Positions 32,808-42,679 are shown, counted from the stretch's first letter. The stretch: DNA of 64,000 nt from Amanita rubescens (GCA_015039365.1 WION01000035.1:124001-188000); one strand, 5' to 3'. Notes: generated from the sequence alone by a model not told the origin. Numbers and translations are program-made.

Positions 32808-35800
32808 CAGTGGGACACATGTCAGTGAATGCTTGTCCCATAACTTCGGATTCAACTCCAAAGGACGATCTTTCGATATCACCTGTAATAGTACGTTCTA
32901 TTTCAAGCAATCGATTATCTATCCCTCTCAAAGTTGAAACCGAAGACAACACTGAATCAATGACTGCACTGGTCGACAGCGGTGCAGAAGGTTTATTTAT
33001 TAACTCATCAATCGCGCACAAATGGAGAAGAAAGAAACTCGCAAAACCAATCCGAGTCAAAAATGTTGATGGCACATATAATACGAATGGAGAAATTTCT
33101 GACAAGTGTTTGATCACCATCGATATCAATGGAAAGAAGATGACCGAATGGTTCTTGGTCACTTCGCTTGGCGATCAAAACTTGATACTGGGGCTTCCGT
33201 GGCTCGAGAAGCATGACCCAATCATAAGCTGGAGGAATAGAACTCTGGAGTTCCGTAACTCCAAAGAAGACGAATGGAAGGCATCAATACGGAGCATCTT
33301 GCATCGACTCGATGAAGAAGCAATGCCTAAATGGGAAGAAGACGTTGTAATTCGGTATTTGTTGTCACACAAAGGACCAGAAGAGAAGAGTCTACGTTGG
33401 AAACCACCATTTGAAGACATAGGAAGATGGACTGAAGAAGATTATGACGAGATCACGATTAATCGCTATTCACCAGCTCAACAAATGGAACATAAGTACA
33501 ACACCGATCAGAAGGAAATCACGCTACCTCCTGAGTATCTCGAATGGAAAGAGATATTTGAAAAACAAGCGTCAGAACGATTCCCAGACCGAAGATCATG
33601 GGATCACGCAATTGAACTTCACGAAGATTTTATACCAAAGAAAGGGAAGATCTACCCAATATCACCATTACAACAAAATACGCTTGACGAATGGATCAAA
33701 GAACAATTAACTAAAGGATACATACGACCATCCAAATCTCCGCAGGCAGCGCCATTCTTTTATGTCGAAAAGAAGGATAGCAAAACACTCAGACCCTGCC
33801 AAGACTACCGATACTTGAACGAACATACGAAACCAAACTCTTACCCCTTACCACTCATATCCGATCTGATGCTACAACTTAAAGGATCGCAATACTTTAC
33901 AAAACTAGACATCAGATGGGGATACAACGATGTTCGTATCAAGGAAGGAGACGAATGGAAAGCCGCATTCATCATGAATAAAGGACTATTCGAACCAACA
34001 GTTATGTTCTTTGGATTACGCAATTCACCAGCAACATTTCAAGCTATGATGGACGATTACTTCAGGGACTTCATGAACGAAGGATGGATCGCCATTTACA
34101 TGGATGACATCTTGATACACGCACGCAACAAACAAGAACTCGAGAAAAGAACAAAGCTAGTACTCGCAAAACTGAAAGAACACGATCTTTACCTGAAACT
34201 TGAAAAATGCAAATTTGCCGCCGAAGAAGTGGACTTCTTAGGCATGATAATCACGAAAGACACGATAAAAATGGATCCAATAAAACTCGCTGGAATCAGA
34301 GACTGGCCCCCTCCGACAACAGTTAAACAAGTACGCTCGTTTCTTGGATTTGGAAATTACTACAAACGTTTCATATCCGGATTCGCGCACCTCGCACGAC
34401 CCCTTCACGACTTAACGAAGAAAAACAAGATATGGGAATGGACACTAGAATGCAGAGTTGCCTTCGACTCATTAAAGGAAAGTTTCATAACAGCACCAGT
34501 ACTAAAGATGCCAGATGTTAATCAACCTTTCATACTTGAAACGGACGCATCTAAATGGGCTGTCGGAGCCGCCTTAATGCAGAAAGACGAAAACGGAGAC
34601 TTACACCCTTGTGGATATCTCTCACATGCACTCACGCCCACTGAACGAAATTGGCAAATCTACAACAGAGAACTCTTTGCCATAATTTACGCCCTCGACG
34701 AATGGAAATATCTACTGCTTGGAGCAGAACACACACTCACTATACACTGCGATCACAAAAACTTAACCTATTACTGCGCACCACAATGCCTCACAGCTAG
34801 ACAAGCAAGATGGTGGAATAATCTCTCAAGATACAATTACCAACTAATTCATGTACCCGGAGCAAAACTAACTCAAGCGGACACCTTATCCCGCCGACCT
34901 GATCACACAAATGGAGAAGAAGATGAGGAAACAGTCACAATGCTCCCTGACTCATTATTCATTCAAGTCATCGCCGAAGATCTCCGAGATCAAGTAAAGA
35001 ATGCAACTCAAACCGACGAGTTTGCTGAAACTATCAGAAGATGCTTAAAGGAGAAAGGAATAGCGCCCCTCCGCACAGCTATCACCGATTGGACCGAAGA
35101 TAACGGAATCATTCTATTTAAAAACAAAGCATACGTTCCAATGGACTCTGATCTTCGCCGATCTATCATTAAAGAATACCATGAAGCACCAAGTGCAGGA
35201 CACCCTGGATTCTTCAAAACACTTAGCCTACTAAGAGAACACTATTGGTGGCCTAGAATGACAACACTTGTCAAAAGTTTTATCGACGGATGTCTTACCT
35301 GTCAACAGATGAAACCTAATACACATCCCACCGCCGCGCCCCTAATGCCGATTAAATCCCATGCACACCGACCATTTCAACAGATTACTATGGATTTCAT
35401 CACCGATCTACCGTCTAGTGACGGTTTTGATTCTATCTTTGTCGTGGTCGACCAAGGACTTTCAAAGGGAGTAATTCTATGTCCCTGTAATAAAACCATT
35501 ACATCAGCCGAAACCGCCGACCTCTACATCAAAGAAGTTTTCAAGAACTTCGGATTACCAGACATCATGATATCTGACAGAGGACCGCAATTCGCAGCAA
35601 AAGTCTTCAAAGGGATAACCAGTGCACTACAGATCAAACACAAGATGAGCACCGCCTTTCACCCTCAAACAGATGGACAAATGGAACGCTATAACGCCGT
35701 ACTTGAAGTATACCTCCGCATATTCTGCGCTTATGAACCAGACAAATGGAACAAGATACTTCCTATCGCGCAATTCGCTCATAATTCTAGAACGCATGAA

Positions 35801-36421
35801 GAACTGAAACAATCACCGTTCTATCTCATGTATGGATCTAACCCTGTGGCACTACCCCAGGTTACAGAACAGTCAGCTACCCCTGTAGCAGACGAACGCA
35901 TCAGACTCCTGATCAAAGCAAGAGAAGAAGCTCTGGCAGCACACGACCTTGCACGCCTCAAAATGGCACAACGAACGATGAAACACTCTAAACCGTTCAA
36001 AGAAGGAGAAAAGGTTTGGCTAGATTCAAAGAACCTACGCATTCCTTATCAATCACGTAAACTCGCACCCAAACAAGAAGGACCCTTCAAGATAAAGAAA
36101 GTCTTAGGACCTGTCACCTATCAATTAGACTTACCAAAACAATGGAAGATACACAGCGTATTCCACACATGTCTACTATCACCATTCAAAGAAACAGAAT
36201 TCCATGGACCTAACGACACACGTCCACCACCCGATCTGATAGAAGGATCAGAAGAATACAAAATAGAAGCTATTCTCGCACACCGAAAGATCGGACGTCA
36301 ACTACAGTTTCTCGTCAAATGGAAAGGCTATGATACAAGCGAAAACACTTGGGAACCCCAAAGGAACTTGTCAAACGCCGAGGATATCCTTGACGAATAT
36401 AAGAAACGTAGGAAACTCTGA
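32804..36421 (+). CDS. Outer chromovirus Pol polyprotein
   Basis: One uninterrupted frame of 1205 codons. It has the protease LVDSGAEGLF (Asp at residue 58), the RT entry APFFYVEKKD, and the RT catalytic YMDD at residues 432-435. RNase H has LETDASKWAVGAAL. The integrase zinc region is HPGFFKTLSLL...CLTCQQ, with its core DFITDLP, ISDRGPQF and ERYNAVLEVYL. A chromodomain at about residues 1148-1195 (LQFLVKWKGYDTSENTWEP) ends the protein. It opens with TTG in the -1 frame relative to gag, so it is probably made by frameshift. It is intact, unlike gag. Confidence 0.95.
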   Translation: MTVGHMSVNACPITSDSTPKDDLSISPVIVRSISSNRLSIPLKVETEDNTESMTALVDSGAEGLFINSSIAHKWRRKKLAKPIRVKNVDGTYNTNGEISDKCLITIDINGKKMTEWFLVTSLGDQNLILGLPWLEKHDPIISWRNRTLEFRNSKEDEWKASIRSILHRLDEEAMPKWEEDVVIRYLLSHKGPEEKSLRWKPPFEDIGRWTEEDYDEITINRYSPAQQMEHKYNTDQKEITLPPEYLEWKEIFEKQASERFPDRRSWDHAIELHEDFIPKKGKIYPISPLQQNTLDEWIKEQLTKGYIRPSKSPQAAPFFYVEKKDSKTLRPCQDYRYLNEHTKPNSYPLPLISDLMLQLKGSQYFTKLDIRWGYNDVRIKEGDEWKAAFIMNKGLFEPTVMFFGLRNSPATFQAMMDDYFRDFMNEGWIAIYMDDILIHARNKQELEKRTKLVLAKLKEHDLYLKLEKCKFAAEEVDFLGMIITKDTIKMDPIKLAGIRDWPPPTTVKQVRSFLGFGNYYKRFISGFAHLARPLHDLTKKNKIWEWTLECRVAFDSLKESFITAPVLKMPDVNQPFILETDASKWAVGAALMQKDENGDLHPCGYLSHALTPTERNWQIYNRELFAIIYALDEWKYLLLGAEHTLTIHCDHKNLTYYCAPQCLTARQARWWNNLSRYNYQLIHVPGAKLTQADTLSRRPDHTNGEEDEETVTMLPDSLFIQVIAEDLRDQVKNATQTDEFAETIRRCLKEKGIAPLRTAITDWTEDNGIILFKNKAYVPMDSDLRRSIIKEYHEAPSAGHPGFFKTLSLLREHYWWPRMTTLVKSFIDGCLTCQQMKPNTHPTAAPLMPIKSHAHRPFQQITMDFITDLPSSDGFDSIFVVVDQGLSKGVILCPCNKTITSAETADLYIKEVFKNFGLPDIMISDRGPQFAAKVFKGITSALQIKHKMSTAFHPQTDGQMERYNAVLEVYLRIFCAYEPDKWNKILPIAQFAHNSRTHEELKQSPFYLMYGSNPVALPQVTEQSATPVADERIRLLIKAREEALAAHDLARLKMAQRTMKHSKPFKEGEKVWLDSKNLRIPYQSRKLAPKQEGPFKIKKVLGPVTYQLDLPKQWKIHSVFHTCLLSPFKETEFHGPNDTRPPPDLIEGSEEYKIEAILAHRKIGRQLQFLVKWKGYDTSENTWEPQRNLSNAEDILDEYKKRRKL

Positions 36422-36703
36422 ATGAGCAAAAATTACACCTACAACGCCCAGAAACCACCTATGAATCATGGAATCAACAAGAACCTCACCGACAATCTCG
36501 CCAACAACGACGAGAGCACCATCACCGGAACCGCCCATATACTCAGTCTTTACCCAGACAACGACGACAACACCACCACCACCATCGAATCCCCCGATAC
36601 ATCCAATAATCAGGATGCTAGCAGAAGGACAACGATCACCAAACCCAATAGGCCACGTCTCGTTCCTTATCACAGCGCTTCAGATTCTGACAAAGAGAAT
36701 TGA
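36422..36703 (+). CDS. Post-pol open frame a (93 codons)
   Basis: Its ATG follows the pol stop directly (TGAATG), in the same frame as pol. The product would be polar, rich in Asn, Thr and Asp. No domain is recognised, and it may be a read-through by-product of the overlapping frame b. Confidence 0.3.
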   Translation: MSKNYTYNAQKPPMNHGINKNLTDNLANNDESTITGTAHILSLYPDNDDNTTTTIESPDTSNNQDASRRTTITKPNRPRLVPYHSASDSDKEN

Positions 36704-37175
36704 CCTGATGATTCATCCAGAACAAGCCGAACTACGAGTCCTCACGATACCACAGAAGATCAAGATAACAGAGGACATAATGAAGATACAAGGAGAGCTA
36801 GGAAAATACTTGATAACATGCGAAAGGTATATCATAACCCCGACTCTTTTGCCGAATTCGACAAGGAATCAACTGGCGATCTTCGTGACAGAAGCGATGA
36901 TAACAACCCAGCTAGCCCTAGCAGTCATCGAATCATGGCAGACATCACTCCCTCTGAACCTCAGACGATCTTTACGACATTCACAGACTATAACAGCTCA
37001 GCTCTTATGCGAAAGACTATTGACGACGTTAAAAGACTTTCTGGCCTGCCAATCAATTCTCAGGAACTGGAACGACTTACCAGACTCTGGCGCATTCTCT
37101 CAGATGCAAGACTCGCCAAGGCAATCATCGTCAACGCTCGAGAACGATACAACTACCACTGCGCAGATCTTATAG
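36468..37175 (+). CDS. Post-pol open frame b (235 codons)
   Basis: It has a Thr/Pro-rich N terminus, then helical-looking sequence from about residue 75 (IDLMIHPEQAEL, IKITEDIMKIQGELGKYL) to about residue 205. No membrane segment, zinc site or protease motif is seen. It lies in the place where some retroelements carry env or accessory genes. It overlaps frame c for 358 nt in another register; codon-level comparison is needed to decide which is coding. Confidence 0.45.
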   Translation: MESTRTSPTISPTTTRAPSPEPPIYSVFTQTTTTTPPPPSNPPIHPIIRMLAEGQRSPNPIGHVSFLITALQILTKRIDLMIHPEQAELRVLTIPQKIKITEDIMKIQGELGKYLITCERYIITPTLLPNSTRNQLAIFVTEAMITTQLALAVIESWQTSLPLNLRRSLRHSQTITAQLLCERLLTTLKDFLACQSILRNWNDLPDSGAFSQMQDSPRQSSSTLENDTTTTAQIL

Positions 37176-38176
37176 AAATCTGGACCAACCTAGATCGTAT
37201 GGAATGGTACACCAAACTCTCCCATGGATGCACCATCCACCAATTCGGAATCGACCTCTTACGCCGAATCCTCGCCGTTGACGTAGAACGCTTCTACGAA
37301 CAAGCCATCTTAGACGTCAGGAATGAAATACACCCTCCATTCATCCTTAATGACGACCCCAACGATCTCGTCGCCATCCATCACAGCTTTGACTCTCACA
37401 GGATCGCACCAGATGCACAGCATATCTTGGAACTTACGAACCGAACCAAGGTTGGAGCAATCACCTTAGCAGATCTAGCAGATCAAATCAAGGAAATCGC
37501 CGAATCTTCTAGACAGACTACCGCATGGACAGAAGATCTGTTTACCAAAGGAGCTAAACCGCAGCAACTCTCTCACAACGCCTATGAAGAAGTTGCCCAC
37601 GTCATGATGGAATTAGATCTCCATCAGAATCTTATACCTTCCACGCCTGTCGCCCAGACCGCTGAAAGATTTAAGAACCTCGGACGCTCACTCATTCCCC
37701 AGCACAACCTTTATCGATTATGGAAGGGAACGCAGAACAGACCCAACAGATCCCCACCATCTCCAACGGCGCATCGACGCCCACCCCCACCGCCTTTAAC
37801 ATCGGCGCCTTCGACGGTCGAGAACGACATGCCCGCATCCACCAGGAAATCTCAGATTTCCTCCATTACCAGTCCCACATCTGGCTTTTCGCCGCCACAT
37901 CCCTACCGCCTACAGTCCCTCGTCCCGACGACGAATCAAAGGAGCGCATCATCAAGCTCCTCAAAGAAGAGAACCGATGCCTCAAGGTTCTCCACAAACT
38001 CCTCAACTCACTTGAGGCTAACAACGAGGAACTCGTCCAAACGTACACGGACACACCCACCGATTGGAACGCAGGAGGATGGAACCAAGACAAATGACTT
38101 CGACGTCTTCGTCGACAACTCAGCTGGCTATCATCCTTACGACGATGAAGACGCCCGCCACAACCTCGACACCTAG
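36818..38176 (+). CDS. Post-pol open frame c (452 codons)
   Basis: This is the longest frame after pol. From an internal Met near residue 40 it looks like a folded, mostly helical protein (ELERLTRLWRILSDARLAKA, HQFGIDLLRRILAVDVERF, SHNAYEEVAHVMMELDL). After about residue 305 it becomes low-complexity Ser/Pro/Arg, where frame d looks more protein-like. No known domain is recognised. It ends 49 nt before the 3' LTR. Confidence 0.5.
   Translation: MRKVYHNPDSFAEFDKESTGDLRDRSDDNNPASPSSHRIMADITPSEPQTIFTTFTDYNSSALMRKTIDDVKRLSGLPINSQELERLTRLWRILSDARLAKAIIVNARERYNYHCADLIEIWTNLDRMEWYTKLSHGCTIHQFGIDLLRRILAVDVERFYEQAILDVRNEIHPPFILNDDPNDLVAIHHSFDSHRIAPDAQHILELTNRTKVGAITLADLADQIKEIAESSRQTTAWTEDLFTKGAKPQQLSHNAYEEVAHVMMELDLHQNLIPSTPVAQTAERFKNLGRSLIPQHNLYRLWKGTQNRPNRSPPSPTAHRRPPPPPLTSAPSTVENDMPASTRKSQISSITSPTSGFSPPHPYRLQSLVPTTNQRSASSSSSKKRTDASRFSTNSSTHLRLTTRNSSKRTRTHPPIGTQEDGTKTNDFDVFVDNSAGYHPYDDEDARHNLDT
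37720..38097 (+). CDS. Post-pol open frame d (125 codons)
   Basis: Third register. It has the motif AFNIGAFDGRERHARIHQEI and then a Leu/Lys/Glu-rich segment (ERIIKLLKEENRCLKVLHKLL) that should form a coiled coil. It may be the natural C terminus of the protein begun in b and c if -1 shifts or base errors join the three. Confidence 0.45.
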   Translation: MEGNAEQTQQIPTISNGASTPTPTAFNIGAFDGRERHARIHQEISDFLHYQSHIWLFAATSLPPTVPRPDDESKERIIKLLKEENRCLKVLHKLLNSLEANNEELVQTYTDTPTDWNAGGWNQDK

Positions 38177-38225
38177 AGGGTACCCGCATATTGTTGTTGC
38201 GGTCAACAACGTAGAGGAGAGCTAG

Positions 38226-38741
38226 TGTTACAAACACAGTACGGACTCCTACATTATGATTACATGACACGTCAGACATGCTTACTTTTTCGTATATGCC
38301 TACCCCTTCGTCACATCCCCATTATGTTCATCAAACGGACTACCTCGTTCCCTTATCGATCCCCATTCCGTTTACCCTATGCCCAACCCCTTGTTCATAC
38401 GCGTACCATCCCCTATGCCTCCTGTTTTACCTATACTTGCTATCGCCTTTGTTCTACTTACGATACGGCTGTGTTTCTGTACATGTATATAAACCGATGT
38501 ACTGTAACGTCGAACCTTAAGTTCGACTTAGTTTGTCTTTGTCAATATCACCTCATCTCGCCTAAAGAACGTCGTACACACTCCATTCATTATCGCTCTC
38601 AAGTATAAGACTTCTTCTAGTCGTCTTATTACTTAGCTTATTCGTTCACCTATTGTTTGACTTGTCCATTGGACTTAGTCTACTTTGTCAAGCGCTTATA
38701 GCGTGGACACATTGTAGGTGGAGATTGACGTGATCATAACA
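38226..38741 (+). repeat. 3' LTR of the outer chromovirus
   Basis: 516 bp. It contains the 36-bp segment missing from the 5' LTR, bounded by CCCTATGC repeats. TSD GTGAT follows at 38742-38746. Confidence 0.93.
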
Positions 38742-38746
38742 GTGAT

Positions 38747-39720
38747 CACTAATGAATCATGAGTGGTTCATGATTATCCTGAGCAAATGGGCATGAGTAG
38801 TAGTTGTTGGATCTTGAATGGAATTTTTTGAATATTCCAATTCCTCATGAAAACTCATTAAGCACAATGAACCATGGTGAACAACTGTTGAGACCATCCA
38901 AAGTGCATTCATGATCAATTGTGACTCATTATGATTATTTGTGATCACTGCAATCAAAATTTTGATGTGCCTTCCAAATCGGGATGTTGGTAGTCATGTG
39001 ACTTGACTTGCACAACAAGTCCATTTATTGCTAGGGGTTTCTACTGATAACAGTAGCAAAGGGACCTCTCACAAGCAAGTGCTTGAAGAATCTTGCACTC
39101 TTAAGTAGAGAAACAAGCTAATTTTGGCATCCAAAGCACTTCTCAAGCAATTGAGTGACATGTGACAGTGACTCTCTTTGGCTATCCCTTTGGCCTCAGC
39201 TCTGGTGCCTCAGTATGACCTCCAGCATAGTATGCTTGCATATAGTATACACACTAAGTGCAGAAACAAGATTTTGGCATTCTGAGCACTTCTCAACTCT
39301 CATTGCATATGATGTGTGACAGTGACTCTCTTTGGTGATCTATTTGCACTCTCTTTGGCTATCTCTTTGGCCTTCAGCCCACTATGCTTGAAAGGGGTAC
39401 ATATATTGAGAGTCTATTTAAATAAATATTCAGCTTGCATATTGTAAAAAATGTGTCATTCCAAACTTCATTTCATTGGTAGAAGTGTTGTTAAAACCAT
39501 TGTGATTGTCAATGATCACAAACAGTTAATGATGAATACAAATTCTGCAAGTTTTAATTCATATCATGGATCATAATGGTTCATGAGCAGGAAAAACAAT
39601 CATGACTCATGTATGGCCATGATGAATCCCTTCCATCCATGACCATCCATGATTGGATAATTGTGGTTCATCATAATCTATCCAATCATCATTGATCACT
39701 GATGAGTCGGAATGACTGTG
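38747..39720. other. CpG-depleted repeat sequence, right of the LTR nest
   Basis: Continuation of the CpG-poor block interrupted by the nest; I see about two CG dinucleotides in it. It is rich in TGATCA and ATGATT words and holds two diverged copies of a segment with GACAGTGACTCTCTTTGG (near 39166 and 39317). Its right end (CATCATTGATCACTG, 39687-39701) partly mirrors CAGTGACCATCAATGAT at 21535, so the nest may have landed inside an older TIR element. No gene is seen. Confidence 0.5.
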
Positions 39721-39822
39721 TGGCCTTCACCTGAGACAACAATGACACTACTCCTATGGGCGACATCAGCAATGTCCAGGACGCATGCCGCATGATGACA
39801 ACTTTGGATCTGGAAAAGATTT

Positions 39823-40930
39823 TCACGTGGGGCTTCTGGTATGCAGAGACTTGATATCAGACACGGATAATCTGTGTAGACCCGCCAACGTGGACCTCGG
39901 CGTCCTGCTTGTCATCAGTGGTGGTGGCGGTAGAGGCGACCGAGGTGAAGGTGAAGGTGAAGCAGGAGACGAGGGCGGTGAGAGCAAACTCGAAAAGAAC
40001 TCCACTGCAAGTGAAGGTGATCGGACGCGCGTAGCGCGGATACGTGGCCTCGCTGGGCGGGCACCAGGTGTACCACCTCCTCCAAGTCTAGGACTATCGA
40101 ATCTGAAACTCGGTGCAGCGCTAAGCAAGGCAGGCGAGCCGCCCTTCTGTAGTGACTGCAACGATGGTGTGATATCCATGCTCCCGCCGCCCGTCTCGTC
40201 AGCTTTCCTCTGAGCCGCTTCATCGCGCAGTGAGTTTCCGGTTGGTCGCCAGTAAAACTTGGTACTGGCAGAAGAAAGAGAGAACCAGTAAGTTGAGCAT
40301 ATGCGTATAGTATCAGCTCGGTCTGCGGATGAGATGGGACTCTGGGGAGTGACGGTGAGGATATTGAAGACGCGGTACGCGGTTGGAGATATGGTGAGGG
40401 GTATGGCAAGTCGGAGGGTGTGGTTGGGAATGGTGCAATTGTGGATAAGGTGGGAAAAGGATTGTTGAGGTGCGGAGTAGAGTGGGAGATGGAGAGAAAC
40501 AGGCCTATGATGTATTGTAGTTGAAGCCATAGCGTTTGAATTGCAAGTCGAGTTGGAGCCTTTCGGTGGTGGCTCTAGACCTATGATATACGGTCGACGC
40601 AGGAGGAGTCACAGCTGCTGTCGTCGGAAGAGGGTGGAGTGGGAGATCGAGATCGAGACCGGGCACTGGAAGAACAGATCGCTTCAAGCGTACTTTGTAA
40701 ATGTGAATGTCGCCGGGCTCAGACTCTTTCCACTGCAGCGAGGAGGAAGTCGCGCAGGTTGACAGAGAGGTGGGTGCTGGCCAAGAGAACTGTGAAGATT
40801 TTATCGGGTGTCTGAGTGCCATTCGAAGACTACGAGATCTAAACGCATGAACGTCAAGTTGGGGCATGAGGTCATGAGGATCTAAGGCAAGTTGGGTCGC
40901 TATCATAACTTTAGTTTTGTTCAAAGACAT
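39823..40930 (-). CDS. Hypothetical protein
   Basis: Two open frames on the minus strand, 40930-40505 and 40530-39823, appear to be one protein. At about 40509 skipping one base joins FKRYGFNYNTS to HRPVSLHLPL. The first part has a Trp/Pro-rich stretch and alternating hydrophobic residues; the last third is low-complexity Pro/Ser/Arg. I do not recognise a family. The ATG at 40930 is used because the longer frame starts with GTG. Confidence 0.45.
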
Positions 40931-41054
40931 CGTCACTACACTCTAGACATGACACTGTGGTGGAAGGTATCACTATTTACGACTAGTGTACAGAGAGAGA
41001 CAACACGAGATAAAAAGACCTAGTTATCCAACGATAGGATTATTGTGAAGAAAA

Positions 41055-42679
41055 TCATTCCTCTGCGTCATAGTCCTCCTCAACTTCGCGCAACTTGGCA
41101 CGCGTTGAGGCCGGCTTTACTCTCTTCGAGGCCGGCTTTCCTGATGTCGAAGCGGGCTTCTGGGAAACTGTTAGGAAACACTCAACACATCTAGAATAAA
41201 CTTGCCTTTCGCTTCTTTCCGTTCTCCTGCGCGTCCTCCTCGGCCTCTGGGTCGTCCTGGACATCCGCCATCTCTTCATCCTCTTCTTCGGTCTGCAAGA
41301 CGATCAATAACGTGGCATCTCCAGACATGAACACCTTACCGCCTTCTTTGCGCCCGCCTTTTTCTTCGGGGCTGCGCCATTCTTCTTCTTTTCCTCCTTC
41401 TCCTTTTTCTCCTTTTCTTTCTTCTCCTCTTTCTCCTTCTTTTCTCGTTCCTTCTTCTCTTCCTTCTCTTTCTTTTCTCGTTCCTTCTTCTCCTCCTTCT
41501 CTTTCTTTTCTCTCTCTTTCTTTTCTTTTTTCGCTCTCTCTTTCTCTTCCTTATCCTCCGCCGACGCTTTCTTAGGAGCCTTCTTGGGTTTTTCCTTTTC
41601 GGCGACCTTCTTCACCCTCATCTTCAGTCAGATGGGATCTCGGCGAGTTCCTTGGTAAAGTCTTCCCCGGACTCTTCATCCTCTGGAGCAGCCTACAGCA
41701 CACGTCAACAGGACGGAAACAAACTCCTGAACAAGACAAACCTTCTTTGACACACGCTTCTTAGCTGGCTTCTCCTCGTCCTTCTTGGCCGCGCGTTTCG
41801 GAGCAGGTTTCTTCGCTTTCTCTTCTACCTCTTCTTCTCCCTCATCTTCCTCATCTTTCTCGACCTTCTACTCGCGAGGTGAGATAATATAGATCAATTT
41901 CAGGTGCACGATTCGGTACCTTCTTTCGACCCGTTGTCCTTTTCGGTTTTTCTTCGCCTTCAGCCTCCTGCTATGAGACGTGTCAGAGCAAGTAATGCGC
42001 AAAGTCTGGACTTACCTTTGCCTTGGTCGTCCGTGATCTCTTGGGTTTCTCGGCGGCAGCTTCACCCTCTGCCTCCGTATCCTTCCTCTTTCTAGGGGCG
42101 GCCTTTTTCTTTGGCTTTTCTTCGCCCTCGTCCTCGCCTTCGGTTCCCTCTGCAGCGGCACCCTCCTTCCTGGCACTCGGTGGAATATCTTCTTCGGCGA
42201 CATGACCGTCTTGCAAGGCCTTTCTGATTCTTTCCTTATCTTCAGGTTTGATGTCGTCAAAGCCATCCAAATCCGAAGGGTCAGAATACAACTCTTGCAT
42301 CTTTGTGATTATTTTAGGCGAGACGCAGCCCCAATGTTTCCAAGAACTGCAGAGGAAACGATCAACGGACATGTCTTGCGGTTCTAAGCGTGAGAGACGC
42401 GTCTCACAAGGTCTTTGCGCCCCGGAAATCAACTAGGGTGCCAAAGCGGAGAGCACCCTTTTCAATAAGAGTACCTACGCGAGTAAGGACGTGTTGGATG
42501 GGTAGAGGAAGGGAGGGACGTACCGCTGCAAGGTTTTGGGCCTGTAATGCGGGGGAACAACGGCGAGCAACGTCATTGTTTACTCGTGATAGGGAATCAA
42601 CATAAAGAGAGGTACCTTTGCACTTTGAACGCGACGAGGAAGCGTACTCGACGCGATAGCCAGGTTGGTTATCAGACAT
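41055..42679 (-). CDS. PARP-type zinc finger protein with long charged tail
   Basis: Probably a nuclear DNA-break or chromatin binding protein. Exons 42679-42616, 42541-42524, 42474-42408, 42346-42016, 41967-41920, 41867-41742, then 41692 on. The zinc finger (YRVEYASSSRSKCKGPKPC...GALRFGTLVDF...HWGC) is built from four exons, one of only 18 nt. The motif FDDIKPEDKERIRKAL follows. The tail is Lys/Glu-rich, with KKEREKKEKEE repeats (41500-41370), and ends VEEDYDAEE. At 41624 a TGA breaks the frame; one missing base there (GAC-CTG) would join it to the tail exons 41621-41340, 41292-41206 and 41159-41055. The last intron is GC-AG. Whether the tail belongs to the gene depends on that base. Confidence 0.75.

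Larger units (their letters stand above)
21586..38741 (+). mobile_element. Outer Ty3/gypsy chromovirus (plus strand), carrying two nested insertions
   Basis: LTRs lie at 21586-22065 and 38226-38741 and begin TGTTA and end TAACA. The element is flanked by the 5-bp direct repeat GTGAT (21581-21585 and 38742-38746). Order is LTR, self-complementary primer site, gag, pol (protease, RT, RNase H, integrase, chromodomain), extra frames, purine-rich tract (AGAGGAGAG at 38213-38221), LTR. Gag is split twice, by a short element at 22150-24463 and by a second chromovirus at 25618-32202. Removing these leaves an element of about 8.3 kb. LTRs differ at seven positions, all at CpG/TpG/CpA sites, plus a 36-bp length difference. 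Confidence 0.93.

Noticed and set aside
36422..38176. Retroviral-type envelope gene after pol
   Set aside because: No signal peptide, no membrane anchor and no cysteine pattern in any of the frames.
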